Shown here piece after piece: positions 24,166-37,414 of a stretch of 64,000 nt of DNA. Each line of letters opens with the position of its first letter. Position 1 is the first letter of the stretch. Source of the stretch: Piliocolobus tephrosceles (Eukaryota; Chordata; Mammalia; Primates; Cercopithecidae); assembly GCF_002776525.5 (NCBI RefSeq), contig NC_045441.1:110729161-110793160 (forward strand). Direction: 5' to 3'. Made by a program: the position numbers and the translations under genes. The notes under the pieces are model-generated. The model was not told where the DNA came from. It saw only the letters and a list, made by a program, of their open reading frames with translations, and did no database searches.

Positions 24166-25324
24166 TCATACAATACTGCCTGTTATCAGAAAGTATAGTC
24201 TCAAAATCTGCTATCAAGCATCTATCAGAAGCCTGATGAGAAATATTCAGATCTAACACAGTTCCCAAACCTGCATTGTGGGTCATCTTCATTGTAATTA
24301 GCTAAGGTGCTCTAAAAATTTTCTTGGGCCCTACACAACTCGTTGTGGTTCAGCAGCTGTGCAATGGAGGAAAAAGGAATAGTCACTAAACAGCGAAGGA
24401 AAGCGTGGTGGAATTATTAAAAGACCTAGCACTTACGTGCTAGGATGAGTGTCTAACCCCACAGAATTGAATTCAAACACAGGATCTTATTCAAGATAAG
24501 GATAATGACATCTATCTTTTGGGGTTGTAAAAAGTAACATTAGGCTGCATTTTAAACATTTGGTATGATTTTGAGGACATAACAGTAAACAGCTATTTAA
24601 TACTATTCCAGGTAGTCAAAGGCCCAATGTATAAAAGTTACAAATACAGGTCTTCTCAGCTTAGCTTTTTAAGTATCTGTCCCACTGACTACCATATCTC
24701 TACAAGAGAACAGATGAAGAATTCAGGTTGTGTGGGAAGTATGTATAAGTTTACACCATTTTAACTAATGTACAATAAAATTTGTTTCTATGTCAGCATG
24801 TACTCTTGACTCAAGGAGTTTGAAAGTGTAAACTCAAAGGTCTTTCACATGTAAAGAGGAACCTCTCCATTCTGTACTTGTATAGTCATTACCTCATATA
24901 GAATTAATTTTATTAAATTAAATTTTACTTATTTTGGGTTTTAAAAAACTTGGGCTGTGAATCTCAGTTTTAAGTCATGGGCAAATTTGATAAAAATTCC
25001 TTTCTGTCTACATGTAGTACTGAAAAAAATGACAAGGTAAAGCTATCTCCATTTAGATTGATACCCATTAAATAGCATAGTGCTCCCATTAAACTAGCGA
25101 CAAATTCATTTAATTGTGAGATATCTAGTACTTATGCTTCATCCTGTTTATGGGGATTATTGATGTGAGATTTGGTCAGATGCTTTGATGTGATCTTCAT
25201 TCCTCTGTATAGTGGGAAACTATGAGACGTGCTTAGTCTTCGTAAATCGATGCTGCCTCCTAGTGGCCATTGCTTTCTTTTCTACCTGTCCACAAGCTTC
25301 AAAAAAATAGATTTTGGAATTTTG

Positions 25325-25400
25325 TCAGGGACATTTATTAAGCCATTAATACATGCCAGGCAGTGCGCTCAAAGCTGTGGATAAGCCAGGGAACAGTATT
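25325..25400 (-). repeat. L2 3'-end fragment, reverse
   Basis: ATTTATTAAGCCATTAATAC and ATGCCAGGCAGTGCGCTCAA resemble the reversed end of L2. Short. Confidence 0.45.
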
Positions 25401-25852
25401 CTTCACCTTTGACTCAAATTTACTGTCCAAGGTCATGTGTTATTTCATCAGATTCTTTCAGTTTTCTGGGATATAATTTATAGGTTCTGGATTCATTCAA
25501 AACAACTAGAAATAGTCTTTTTTAAATGAATATAATTCAAATCAATGATTTTCCCCATCTGTTTTTTTTCTTTTAAGATTGCTGAGTCTGTAGGTTGCAT
25601 AATTCTAAGGATAAAGGCAAAATAGGACTTCACCAGGAGAATTTCTTTCATTAGTTAACAGTATCCATCTGCTGCCTACTGGCATCATTTGTGGAATGAA
25701 GGAGCTGAGAATTGTTCTACCAGATATCTTTCAGACCTCTTCTTGGTTTTGGCGTTAAGTTTTTTTTTTAAACGCAATTTTTGTGTTAGTTTTTTGTTAT
25801 GCCTTTTTATTTCCTTCTTTTTTTTTTGGTGTTTCTTTTTTTAAAGTCCTTT

Positions 25853-26149
25853 AATTTTTATTTATTCATTTTTGAGACAAGTCTTGCTCTGTTGCCAGGC
25901 TGGAGTGCAGTGGCACGATCTTGGCTCACTGCAACCTCTGTCTCCCGGGTTCAAGCGATTCCCCTGCCTTAGCCTCCCAAGTAGCTGGGACTACAGGCGC
26001 GCACCCCCACACCCGGTTAATTTTTTTGTATTTTAATAGAGACGGGGTTTCACCATGTTGGCCAGAATGGTCTCGATCTAACCTCATGATCTGTCCGCCT
26101 TGGCCTCCCAAAGTGCTGGAATTACAGACATGAGCCACCGTGCCCAGCC
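25853..26149 (-). mobile_element. AluS-like element, reverse
   Basis: Full-length reverse Alu flanked by the duplication AAAGTCCTTT (25843-25852 and 26150-26159). Confidence 0.93.
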
Positions 26150-26879
26150 AAAGTCCTTTTATTTTACAGAGTATTACTTGTCGGAAGTGGCATAGATCAA
26201 GCATTGCTACAACTAGTATCAAATTCCCATCAATGTCCTTTCAACCATATGATATGCTTTCTTCTCTTTAGGATAATGTTCAATTATACTGTAACTATTT
26301 TGCTTTTATCTAGTTTTTTTTTTTTTCCCCCCCCGCATATACTGGCTTTACAAATGCCATATAATTACTATGGTACCAAATTGTTATTACATTTGAAGTA
26401 TGCTAAAAAGAATCCAGGGGTCTGGGTCAGTGGGAGACATCTCTGGGGGACACAATACATTGTGTCTTGTATTAAAAATTAGTGTGTGTTGGGGTGGGGA
26501 ACAGGCAGGAAACTAATGTGTTTCTGTTTGATATATGAAAATATGCACAAGCTATCTTATGTTTCATCTCATATCAAGATGGTTATAATAAATCATACTC
26601 TAGAAAACTCATTAACTGATACAAGTTGCCAGAAAATACTGCACTATGGCTTATTTAACATTTTAAAACAAATGCCCTGAAAGTGATCACAATGATAGTT
26701 AAAAGTTAAATTTTTTTATTTTAAAATTTAAAATTTTATTTTAAAAAGCTGTCTCAATATGACTTGGATAAGCTTTATTGTAATTGTGCTTCTGCCAATT
26801 ATAGAGACACTTCAATTCACACTAATAGGAGGTATGGTTTTTAAAAGGAAATTGTAATTAGGGTCTTGGGCTAGTCCAG

Positions 26880-27060
26880 TGTAGCATGGCAGTGAAAGGC
26901 ACACACTCTGGAGTCAGATTTAGTTTGTAGAGTTTAGCATATTAATCTTCCTGTGTCTTGGTTGCTATGAAAATGAGTACCTGCCTCCTTGTACTGTCAA
27001 GATTAAGATAAGCGTTAGCACTCCCTAGAACATACTAATTTGTCAATATTAATGATAGCT
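26880..27060 (+). repeat. MIR fragment
   Basis: CATGGCAGTGAAAGGCACAC, TCTGGAGTCAGATTTAG and a later AATGAGTACCTGCCTCC stretch follow MIR order. Confidence 0.65.
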
Positions 27061-27889
27061 AACAATTATCCTGATATTGAATGAGGGACTCGAAATTATT
27101 TATTGTGGCCTAGGAAAAGTACTAAGAAGTAATGGATAGCATTCTCTGGTAATTTTGATGAAAAAAAAAAAACCTGAAAATTCTGGACAGACTTAGAAAT
27201 GTATTGGAAATGAAAGTATGTTTCCCTTGTGCGAAGGTAATGTGATGTTTTATTACATTTTTTAAAATTAAAAATTTGATCAAATTTTTAAAAGTAACAC
27301 GAGGCAGAGAAAGTACAGAAAGGAGCAACCAAAGTCAAAGTGATTAAATTATAAAAAGGTTAAGATTTCTTTGGTGTGAAAAGATAAATGAGAAATAAGA
27401 ATATGCCAGATTTCTGAAATGAAGAATGGATAAGAAGCTTGCATATCTAATTTTGTATGTTAAAACCAAATATTCTATGAAGATAGGAAGGATAATTTTA
27501 GGTCAAAATGAAATTCTACATTAAAGAGAAGAATAAACCTTAACTCATTAGTAATCCTTCATTTCCTGAGTATTTACTGCGTGACAACAATAACAGAGAT
27601 GACATGCGTGGTAAAGTGGTGTTTGAAGGCAATATATACAAGTTTTCCATGCATGGCAAAGGTGCATTTGCCTCTATGCATAGCAATATGGGAGAGGTTG
27701 GAGGAGAATCTTCATGGAAATGGATGACTTGTGCTGGAGTCTAAGGATAATAAGGATTTCCATAGATATTAGGAAAACTTCAAATTGGCAGACAGGAAGG
27801 CAGGAAGGAGTAAGATGTGGTTGACTAATAAGGAGTAGACTGACCTCTCTGTACCGTAAAGGCTCAAATCCTTTATATTGCAAAGAAAG

Positions 27890-28375
27890 GACCTGTGTTT
27901 CACCAGTTCCTGGAAGAAAACCTCTTGAGTCCTTGGGATATCTTACCTGTTACAAGTGCTTTTGTATGCCTGAGACCATGGGCCTTGCTGTTACAGTTTA
28001 AGCTCTGGGAAACTGGAAATTCAGTAGCTAAGGTCAGTTATAAGGGAGCTGAATATTTATGTGACTGAAACCTGATAAAAACCCTGAACACCAAGGCTCA
28101 AGAGAGCTCATTAGCAATACTTTGCATGTGTTGGTAAACACCGTTGCTGAATTAGGTGCTGTCTGTGTAGCTCCACTGGGGGAGGACATCTTAAAGTTTG
28201 TGCTTGGTTTCTCCTGATTTTCACCCTGCACACCTTTTCCATTTACTGATTTTAATCTATATCCTTTCACTGTAATAAACTGTAACTGGGAGCATAGCAG
28301 CTTTTCTGAGTCCTGTGATTCCAAGTGTATCATTGAACCTCAGTATGATCTTGGGGACCCCCAACTCACTATCTA
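27890..28375 (+). mobile_element. LTR-like fragment, family unresolved
   Basis: Ends with TGTAATAAACTGTAACTGGGAGCATA, TTTTCTGAGTCCTGTGATTCC and GATCTTGGGGACCCCCAAC, resembling the R/U5 end of an endogenous-retrovirus LTR. No coding part is seen. Confidence 0.45.
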
Positions 28376-28744
28376 CATAAATTTTTCATTGAAAATTAGT
28401 GAGAAGGGAAAAGATGGCCTTCAATACTAGTGCAAAGTTAATACTTTATTCTTAGAGCAGCAGGTTGCTTTCAGGGGATTAAAAATGTAAGGCGTGTTAA
28501 AGGAACATGAATTTGGATGCATTGAACAGAATTGGTAACCTGAAGGAGAAACTGGAGGCAAATTGTTAGGAGGTGATTGCAGTAATTAAACTGAGCTGAC
28601 ACATTTTCAGGTCAGATTTTCAGGTATGATAAAGGCTGGCAGTACAGAGTTTCAAAAGATGTATATAAATTTATGGAAAGGAAATTTTGGAATGGTGATT
28701 CTAACCTTTAAGGTTGGTACCAAGGAAGGAAAACAACTAACTTT

Positions 28745-28835
28745 GCAACAATCTGTTCAAAAAACAATGAGAGTTACCAAATGCCAGACACTGCTAAGTG
28801 CTGGGAACTTAGATGTAACCAAAGACTTACAAGAT
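28745..28835 (-). repeat. L2/MIR-like 3'-end fragment, reverse
   Basis: AAATGCCAGACACTGCTAAG and TGCTGGGAACTTAGATGTAA resemble the reversed L2 end. Confidence 0.45.
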
Positions 28836-28839
28836 ACTA

Positions 28840-31800
28840 GTCTTTAAGACAGGCTTTAAGAAATTTTCAAATGTAGAGTAAGGCCACCTCCCTAGCAAGT
28901 AAATACTGACATGGTGAAGATATCTATTGGGTGATATGAGAGCCCATAGGATAGACATCTAGAGAAAGTGTAATAGCAACACTAGGCTGGACTGAGTGGT
29001 GAATGGGTTGATACAGCAACTTAATAAACGTGTTATTGTCACTGTAGGCATTTTGCTCATAGCTTAGGGCAAGTGATAAAAAACAGAGCTTAACAAAGGA
29101 CTGGATGTTTTAGTTTGACAGCAGTGTCTAAATTACAGATTAGAGAACTAATGACCAGCCATACTGAAGACAATTATCTGGAAATGCCTTCCCTAAGTGC
29201 CAACAGATAATGAAAATACAATCAATAGCTTGAAGTGACCCCATGCATCTTAATGCCTTGCAAGCAACATGTTTTTCTGACTTCCAAATATAAACAACCT
29301 AAGCATTGTGCAGTAGCCATGAGGGATTAGGTGTCCAAGTGCACATTATATTGGCTTTGTACAGCCATTGGAGGTAGTAATAGTTTCAGAGTCATGAAAT
29401 AAATCATAAGTAGCTGTTCTGGTGCTCTCTAGAGGCAGAATTTGCTGAACTTGAAGACTTAATGGTGCAGCTCTCACTGGTACAAGTGAAAAACCTCTCA
29501 GCCCTACATAGCATCTTTAAGAAAGCTTTAATTTTGGTTTTTCAGAGCAATATTCACATGACATCTTTAGGATCTGGAATCTTATTACCATTAGGTTGGA
29601 ACTCTACCTAAACTAAAAATAAATGGTCTCTATCAAGTTGAAATTACTTTAATATTTTCATACTATTTATTTAAATGCGGAGAACATGTCTAACCATTCA
29701 GGGCCATTTACTTATCAAATTATTAATGATTCTTCCATAATAAACATAAACTGTCATATTTGTTGACTTATATTTCATTCCATGAAATTCAAATTTAATT
29801 AATTGATAAAGCACATTGTACTTTATAGTAGTTTATTCCTTAAGTGTTTGAATTTACACTTTTTTCCTCCTGTAACAGAATCTGTTCCCAAGGCAGTCAA
29901 CATTTTAATGGAATGAACTGAGGTTTGCAATTGCTAATGTTATTCTCCCATCCCAGTTTTTACTTGTTTCTTGTAAAAAAGGAGGTTTCTAAATCTTGAC
30001 TCTTGATTGACAATTAAATGGGCCAAATTTCCCGTTAGCAAACACTTTTCACATAATATTAGTATCTAAATTATATTAAAATCTCTGTAATTTGGTAGCA
30101 ATTGACTTGAAATTTGTGATACTTCAACTTGTACTAGGTTGTAGTTTTGCTTGTGTCACTCATAAAGAATTACTAAAAATGCAAAGGGCAAATTTGAAAT
30201 AACTGTAAGAATAAACCTTTAATGAACTTTTTAATATGAAATACTCAATTGTAAATAACCATTATCTTTACTGAATCAGGAGATGTTTCAATAACTGTTA
30301 CCAGTTATTTCGAGTTATTTATATGTTACAGAATTTTGAACTAAAGGTAAAGATCATCTAGCTGAATTTCCTTTATATTAAAGAAGAGGAGAAAATCTTA
30401 ATGCTAAGTATGTATGAGCCTGGAGCAGCCATGGAGCATGTAGAGAGAGTCTCCTAGGTGATACCAACTCAGGAAAGCAGAATTAAGCAATAAAGAGACA
30501 TTTTGGGCCTGATGACGTCATTTCAGCACCTGGATCCAGCAATGCCTGAAGATGTGACTCCTAGACTTTTCAATTACATGAGCCAAAATGGTTCCTTTGT
30601 GTCAAAAAATTGCTCTGTCATGCATTTTATCATGTACAACCAAGAATCTTAAGATTTATTATTTTGCATTAAATATCAGTAAGTTTGATACAAAAATTTC
30701 AGTAAAATTCATTAATTTGAGAATGTGTCTGTATCATAGTTAAGTTTTAAACCTACATAATTTTCAATATTTATACCTTTTACTGCAAAAATAAAAATGA
30801 GTTTATCCTTGCCCTAAAGCTGTAAAATTAAACTCTATACAATTCTAGTTATTTGAAATATAAAATAAAATTATTGGTCATTTCATATATACATTTGTGG
30901 TAACACCTTAACTTTTTCCCTGTAAGGCTACCTTTTGATGTTTCTGTTTCCATCAAGCAGACTTTGAATGCAACTTTATCTTCTGGGTTTCCCTATTCAT
31001 AATTAAGGGTTTGTCCCTAGTTCACAAGTAATCTTCTAGCACAAATTTTATAAACAAATGCCCTGTGAATCTGCATGGCATAGATCAAGTCTCTAGATCC
31101 TGATCACTTCTCTGTGAATTTGTGATATTCTGCTTTTGGACTTGTAAGACCAAGAGCAGACTCCCTAAACACAGAGGAGGCAGTAATTTAGGACAGCTTA
31201 TACATTCTGGCTGACTGCCACATCAATGCTATTTAATAACAGAATTCTGGGGATGTCTTGAAATAGACACATTGGCAGTTGTTTTTGTTTTTGCTTTTGC
31301 TTTTCTCACACGTAATGCTGATTAAGAATTCTGACATTTGTTTAGGGTATAAGTTTCACAATTAAGAAAATATGCATACTGATTCTAAACAAGGGCTAGA
31401 ATCTCAGATTTCTTTGATCTTTTGTAAAATAAATCCCTAATGACTGTATTGGGGTAGGTTAAATAAGTAGGCTCAAATGAGACATTTAAAGAGAGGGGAA
31501 ACTCTTTACTAGTGATAATTACAGTTCTACGTGCATAAAAAAGTAGCACAAAGGTGTCCACAAGTCTGGACAGAATTCCAAACAAATTTGTACAATAAGG
31601 TAGAAGAAAGAACAATTGTATCTTCTCTTAATTTCTCAGGAGACAAGTAGATGCACCTCGTGATAGTCTCCTGTACACCTCTTAAGAGTTCATTTTGGAG
31701 GAATGTGATTATTCCTCCAAAGGCCAGAAGGTCCATACCTTGCATTGTAAAATCAAAAGGTCATGTCTCCTATTGGGCCTATTATGTTTTCAAAGAGACA

Positions 31801-32072
31801 CCCTAATAAGAGGAAGGTAGAAGCCTTTCTCCTCAAAGAAAATCTCACCATTTTACCTTTACAATTTTCCCATTTCGTTACTAGTTTATAATAACATAAC
31901 TTTCTAAATAATGCCATTTGCCATATCTATTTTTCTTTGAGCAATAGCAAAATACAAAGCAAAGCAATTATCAAAATTACAACAGGATGAATGAAGAAAT
32001 TAAATAGTATGAATATGACAGCAAAGCAATCTACTTGCTTAGTAGCAAGCTTGTTAGAATATCTCTTTTTCT
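28840..32072. other. Gene-free AT-rich stretch
   Basis: No exon or RNA gene recognised. One tentative LTR fragment near 30.4-30.7 kb. The part 31380-31860 may be old retroviral sequence but could not be assigned. Confidence 0.45.
30410..30660 (+). mobile_element. Old LTR-like fragment (tentative)
   Basis: CACCTGGATCCAGCAATGCC and TTCAATTACATGAGCC resemble the 3' part of old MaLR/ERVL LTRs. Too diverged for a firm call. Confidence 0.3.
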
Positions 32073-32139
32073 TAGGTTGGTGCAAAAGTAATTGCAGTTT
32101 TGGACCATGAATTTTAAATCATTATTTAACTAGGCTCAA

Positions 32140-33270
32140 ACACATCTTTATTAATCAAAATAGGAACCATTACAATCAACACATTTTTACCAATGAGAAA
32201 TAAGTTTATTACTGTAGTGTAAAAATCCTTGCTTCAGGATTTGACAAACTCTTGGAAAGTATTTTCTGCCCCCTGTTGTTTGTGGAAACATTTCCCTGCA
32301 AGTTCTCCAGATGCTTGAAGAAGTGGTAGTCGACTGGCAAGAGGGCAGGTGAGTACGGCGGTGAGGCAAAACTTCGTAGCCCAATTCGTTCAACTTTTTT
32401 TGTTTTTTGTTTTTTTGAGATGGAGTCTCGCTCTGTCGCCCAGGCTGGAGTGCACTGGTATCGTTCAACTTTTGAAGTATTGGTTGTGTGACATTTAGTT
32501 GGGCAATGTCGTGGAGAATTAAGCTCTTTCTCTTGACCAATGCCGGCTGCAGGAGATGCAGTTTTTGGTTCATCTCATCAATTTGCTGAGCATAGTTTTC
32601 AGATGTAATGGTTTAGCCAAGATTCAGAAAGCTGTAGTGGATCAGAATGGCAGCAGACCACCAGTGACCATGACCTTTTTGGTGCAAGTCTGGCTTTAGG
32701 AAGTGCTTTGGAGCTTCCTCTCAGCTCAGCCACTGAGCTGGTCATCGCCAGTTGTCATACAAAATCCACTTTTCATTGCACATCACAATCCAATCGAAAA
32801 ATGGTTCGTTGTTGCTGCATAGAATAAGAGGACACTTCAAAACGACAATTTTTTTTTTTTTACTTCCGCTCAGCTCATGAGGCACCCACTTATTGAGCTT
32901 TTTCACTTTTCCAATTTGCTTCAATTGCAGAATGACCATAGAATGGTTGACATTGAGTTATTCGGCAACTTCTTAGCTAGTTGTAAGAGGATCAGCTTCG
33001 ATGATTGCTCTCAGTTGGTTGCAGTCAACTTCCAATGGCCAGCCACTGTGCTCCTCATCTTCAAGGCTCTCTCGTCTCCTTTGCAAAATTTCTTGAACCA
33101 TCACTGCACTGCATATTTGTTAGCAGTTCCTGGCCAAATGCATTGCTGATGTTGCGAATTATCTCCGCTGCATTATAACCCATTTTGAATTCGAATAAGA
33201 AAATCACTCGATTTGCTTTTTGTCTAACATCATTTCCATAGTCTAAAATGCACATAAAATAAACAACAAG
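32140..33270 (-). pseudogene. Hsmar1 transposase remnant
   Basis: Read on the minus strand, fragments at 33061-33291, 32742-32939 and 32187-32573 give recognisable mariner transposase. There is a helix-turn-helix part with F-L-F-E-F-K-M-G, then L-K-Q-I-G-K-V-K-K-L, then W-I-L-Y-D-N near the second catalytic region, and L-N-E-L-G-Y-E-V-L-P-H near the end. Frameshifts, stops and an Alu fragment break it. It should be inactive; its terminal repeats could still be bound by SETMAR. Confidence 0.88.
32394..32461 (-). mobile_element. Very short 5'-truncated Alu inside the mariner
   Basis: Only the last ~55 bases of an Alu plus its A-tail (seen as T-rich sequence) are present. They are flanked by the duplication TCGTTCAACTTT on both sides. 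This is a genuine insertion with extreme 5' truncation, not a deletion remnant. Confidence 0.85.
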
Positions 33271-33410
33271 TAATAAGTCATTAGCAAACAAACATAAAGC
33301 GAGAAAAGCTCATTAAAATGATGTATAACAACGACATTTCAGAATGTATTCCAATATCAAACGGCAAATTCCAACGATGCAAAAACTGCAATTACTTTTG
33401 CACTCACCTA

Positions 33411-35149
33411 ATAAGTTGAGTGCATTAGATACTCTAGCAAACTCAGATATTCTAGGAAATAAAAGATTCTCTAGGGAGCTAATTTCAAGTTCTTTTTAGG
33501 AGTCATATATCAGTCTTCTTGAGTCAGTGGCTTTAAAGGAAAAACATGAGTCCAGTTGGGTTTTTCTTTGATAGCAGTATGAAGTAATCAGTTACATCTA
33601 AAAGCTTACCCCTTGGACAGTGATGTCTGTCCCTTCTTCAAAACACATTTATATTGATGAAATTTCGTGGTCACAAACTTCTTCAGGACACAAAGACTTT
33701 CTAGGTCCTTCTTCCGCAAATAAGAATTTTCTATCCTTAGGACTCTGTCTCAGGGTTTCTGATTCTGGGGGCATTGCTGAAATTTCGCCAGCTCACATTT
33801 TGCAGAAAGTCTTCAAGTACAGCTGGCTGTCAGCAAACCCTCTTAATGGGCCTCTAGCATTTTCAGCCCCGACACTGTTATGGGGTGTTAGACAGTTAGC
33901 CTTTGTTGTCATCACTCCCAATATGGTGAATTATCTTCGGGCTCCTGATGGGTTTGTTTCATTAAACAAGCAAAGCCTACTGGTAGTGGTATTTCATGTA
34001 TTAGCCAATGCCTTTCTTCATGCATAAGGCTGTGAATTGAAAACCCACTAAGGAATATTTTTGCAAACCTCTATGGATTTTTCTGGGGTGAGGATAGAGA
34101 AGTCTTTAAATGAGATCTCTTGGCTGGAGAGAAGGGCATCTGCACTCCTAGGTTAAGGTCCAGGATAGCTTCTTAATGGATCCATTTCACTGGTGACTCA
34201 AGTTCTGGTGCCTTCATGTGTGAATACTGTTTTATCTAGGTTTTCAATTATTCCTTGCTCACCTTTTATCACTTCTGCTTCTCTGATTACATGATATATG
34301 GAAGGTAGGGGACTCTTAGAGATGGAATGTGGGCTTACTCTTCGAACAGGAGACTGGATTTTAATCTTGGCTTTGTCACTTAAATGTATAAATAATTTAA
34401 GCTCATAAACGTTCAAATTTTTAACCTGTAAAAAATTAGACAAATGCCCAGACTTCTCCCTGGGTTGTTGTGAAGATTAAATGAGACAATGTATGGAAAG
34501 TACTTTAGAAACCATAAAGTGTCATATGAAAGGAAGTTATGATTATCATCAGTTAGAATGGTATTTGGCTATAAGCACTGGAAACTCTGACTGCCAGTGG
34601 CTTTAACAGGCAGAAGTTCATTTATCTCAAGAAAAAAAGAATAGAAAAGTGAAAAGGAAGGCAGTTCAGACTGGGGCAACTACTCAAAGAAGTGACCCAG
34701 TACCCAGGCCACTATTTTCTGTTTGCCATCCTTTCTTCTAATAATTTGTCTGTGACATCTCATGACTCATATTTTCCATCTAATTAGAGAGAATAAAGAA
34801 AGATGAAATAGGAAAGTGAGATTATCACATGGGAGAAATAAATGCTTTTCCAACTATAACCAGCAGACTATACTGGCAAAATATACTGCTTGAATGCCAT
34901 TGGCCAGATCTTCGCCATATGGTCACCCTAACTACAAGGGAGGCTAAGAAGGTGAGGGATTTTTTTCCTTTTATAGTGACATTTTCCCATTTCAAATAAA
35001 AAAAGGATTGCTGTTAGGAAAAAGAGAAGAATGGGGATGGGATGGACAACCAGCAAAGCCTGCCATTGTGCTAGTATAGAAGCAAGTACCTCAGAGGCAT
35101 GTGAAAACAACTTCTATGCCCAAACAGGATTCTTTTTATATCTCTGATA
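33411..35149. other. Unassigned sequence with a 135-codon open frame
   Basis: Holds a MIR at 34355 and an open frame at 33620-34027 (+) that I do not recognise. No splice context or homology supports it as a gene. Confidence 0.4.
34355..34545 (+). repeat. MIR fragment
   Basis: TTTTAATCTTGGCTTTGTCA, GGGTTGTTGTGAAGATTAAA and AAAGTACTTTAGAAACC follow forward MIR order. Confidence 0.65.
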
Positions 35150-35225
35150 TAAAATGCAGAATATGAATTTTAATAAATTCCCCAGGTGAATCATATGCAC
35201 ATTAAAGTTTGAGGAGCACTGATCT
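35150..35225 (+). repeat. MER20/MER5-like hAT end
   Basis: CCCCAGGTGAATCATATGCA followed by AAAGTTTGAGGAGCACTG is the characteristic end of this mammalian hAT MITE group. Confidence 0.6.
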
Positions 35226-35319
35226 ATACTGTCTTTCTACACACTTTTTTACCTTACTTTATCCCTCAGGATTCTGGCATCGAGTCCCTCCTATCAGTCT
35301 TTAAAAACTGTAGCCTTAA

Positions 35320-35420
35320 ATCAGTAAGGATTTAGAAGACATGAACAATATTCTCATCCATCTTGACCTAATTGCCATTTATAGAACGTTCTATCCCAAG
35401 ACATCAGAATATATATTCTT
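35320..35420 (+). mobile_element. Small L1 ORF2 fragment
   Basis: The translated stretch resembles the endonuclease-end segment of L1 ORF2 (L-I-A-I-Y-R-T-F-Y-P-K-T-S-E-Y-like). Short and broken. Confidence 0.5.
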
Positions 35421-36554
35421 TTTAAACATTTAATGAAAGGATTTAACTCCTAAACTCCAAAGAAAGATATTCTAAGAAGACTCATTAAAAAAATTAATCT
35501 TAAAAAACAGATTTTAAATTGTACAGGAGAAATGCGTATATGAGTACAGAATTATGGGGCATTCTGAATACTAACTTAAGAAAGAAATATAAACCCCTTT
35601 TAAAACTCACATAATTTTCCCATTTCCCTTGAAGAAGATACTAATATTTTTGATATGACATAGGAGTAAAAACTGAGGGGAGGTCCTAATATCCAATATT
35701 AATAGAGCTGTGATTATTCAAGCTTTAGTCTTAAATTTTTTAAATAGAGTAATAGTTGTTTAGTAGAGATTAATATCTAAATAAGGAAAATGAAGAAAGG
35801 GACCAAAAATCAAGTAAACAGGATAATTGAGTTTTAATGGGGAAGAATTTGTATATCATGATTTTACGAAGTCAGTGATGTCTCCAAAAGGCAAAGGGAA
35901 GTGTACCATTTTTTGGAGCACTATACAAAGTGAAAGGTCGTCTGCCAGATCTAACATGGTATACTCTAATGGAAAAATCAAGATTCTCTTCCTTCTTATG
36001 ATTCTATGGTAACTGTTGAATCGAGAAATAAATCATAATTTGCGATTTCAAACATTTAATATGTGCACATGTATATTATAACATACTCATCCTTTATATT
36101 TATCATGTTTTTTTAATAACTTTTCCACCTTATTGAATATGAAGTATATCTCCATGTTCTTATAGCTGTTTCTTGGTTGCTTTCAAATTCATTTCCTCCC
36201 TTATTGGTTACCTATGAATTGTTTAGTTCTAACAACGATTTGTAAATTTTAATATTATAGATGTGCTGCTGTTAATTATTACATCTAAAAATAAATTATT
36301 TTACAGATGCTACTAAGAATGTCCATGTGTTTTCTGAGAGTCTTGCCATATTTTAAGGGTGATATGTAATTATGGGGATAAGGGATGGTCTGTAAAAATG
36401 GCAAGGACACACTTTTTTAAAAAACAAAAGTTTACATTTGAAGAAAGCCCTGGACTTTGATGATATAAGAAGAATTTTAATTATTGTCCCCAAGCAAGAT
36501 TCAATTTTCTGATTTGATGGGGCTATATTTTTCATTTACTACAGTAAAAAATAA

Positions 36555-36678
36555 AGCATATGAAACTATAAATAAGACACCTGCACGTGTATGCTTATCA
36601 TAGCACTATCCACAGTAGCAAAGTCATAGAACCAATGTAAGTGTCCATGAGTGGTTGATTTGATAAAATGTCTCATAT

Positions 36679-36715
<37 letters not shown>

Positions 36716-37244
36716 ACGTTTTTGTATATATACACAATAACATTTATTGTATACATGTTGTATATATAGTGTGTATATATATAGTATATATATATATAAT
36801 GTGTGTATGTGTATATATACACACATTCCATGATATATATATAATATATAATACATAAAATTATATATATAATGGAATACTATGAAGCCATAAAAAAGAA
36901 TTAAATCATATCCTTTGCAGCAACGTGGATGGAGCTAGAGCCCATTATCCTAAGTGAACTAACTTGGAAACAGAAAATCAACTATCATATGTTCTCACTT
37001 ATCAGTGGGAGCTGAACAGGTACACATGGACACAAAAATGGAAATAATAGACACTTGGGATTACAATGGGGGGAGTATAAGACAAGGCTCAGGGTTGAAA
37101 AATTACCTATTGAGTAATTTTCACTCTACGAGTGATGAGTACACTAGAAACCCAATCTCCACCTTTACACAATATACGCATGTAATAAACATGCCCATGT
37201 ATCCCCTGAATCTAAAATTTTAAAAAAGTATATGAAATTTAAAT
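36555..37244 (+). mobile_element. 5'-truncated primate L1 tail with internal microsatellite
   Basis: The end of ORF2 and the 3' UTR of a primate L1 are recognisable (GGAATACTATGAAGCCATAA, ACGTGGATGGAGCTAGAG). An imperfect duplication, AGCATATGAAACT / AGTATATGAAATT, bounds it. The ORF2 segment is interrupted by (AC)n and (TA)n expansions at about 36680-36870. Confidence 0.88.
36682..36866. repeat. (AC)n and (TA)n microsatellite
   Basis: About 14 AC units, followed by roughly 150 bases of mixed TA/TG/TATATG repeats. It lies inside an L1 fragment and is likely length-polymorphic. Confidence 0.93.
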
Positions 37245-37414
37245 TTCAAATTGTTACATAACTCAACTGACAGATTTCAAATACCTTACTTTCCTATATG
37301 GCTGAGAGGTAGTTATTAATTTGTTAAACTTAGTTTTGGTATATTTTGGAAAAATATTAAGAATAATGAGTACCAAATTGGGCCAAATAATAATATTCAT
37401 CTTTGCTATGTGAT

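Larger units (their letters stand above)
22528..25852. other. Gene-free stretch downstream of LSM8
   Basis: AT-rich, with a MIR at 24002 and an L2 scrap at 25325. Otherwise unrecognised; conserved non-coding elements cannot be judged from one sequence. Confidence 0.5.
32073..33410 (-). mobile_element. Hsmar1-type mariner DNA transposon
   Basis: The terminal inverted repeats match: TTAGGTTGGTGCAAAAGTAATTGC-type sequence at the left end and its complement at the right. Both ends abut a TA dinucleotide. About 1.34 kb including a short Alu insert, close to the ~1.29 kb Hsmar1 consensus without it. Hsmar1 moved in early anthropoid primates; a related copy gave rise to the transposase part of SETMAR. 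Confidence 0.92.

Noticed and set aside
36566..36856. Minus-strand frame rich in Y, I, H and V-C repeats
   Set aside because: Translation of the AC/TA microsatellite.
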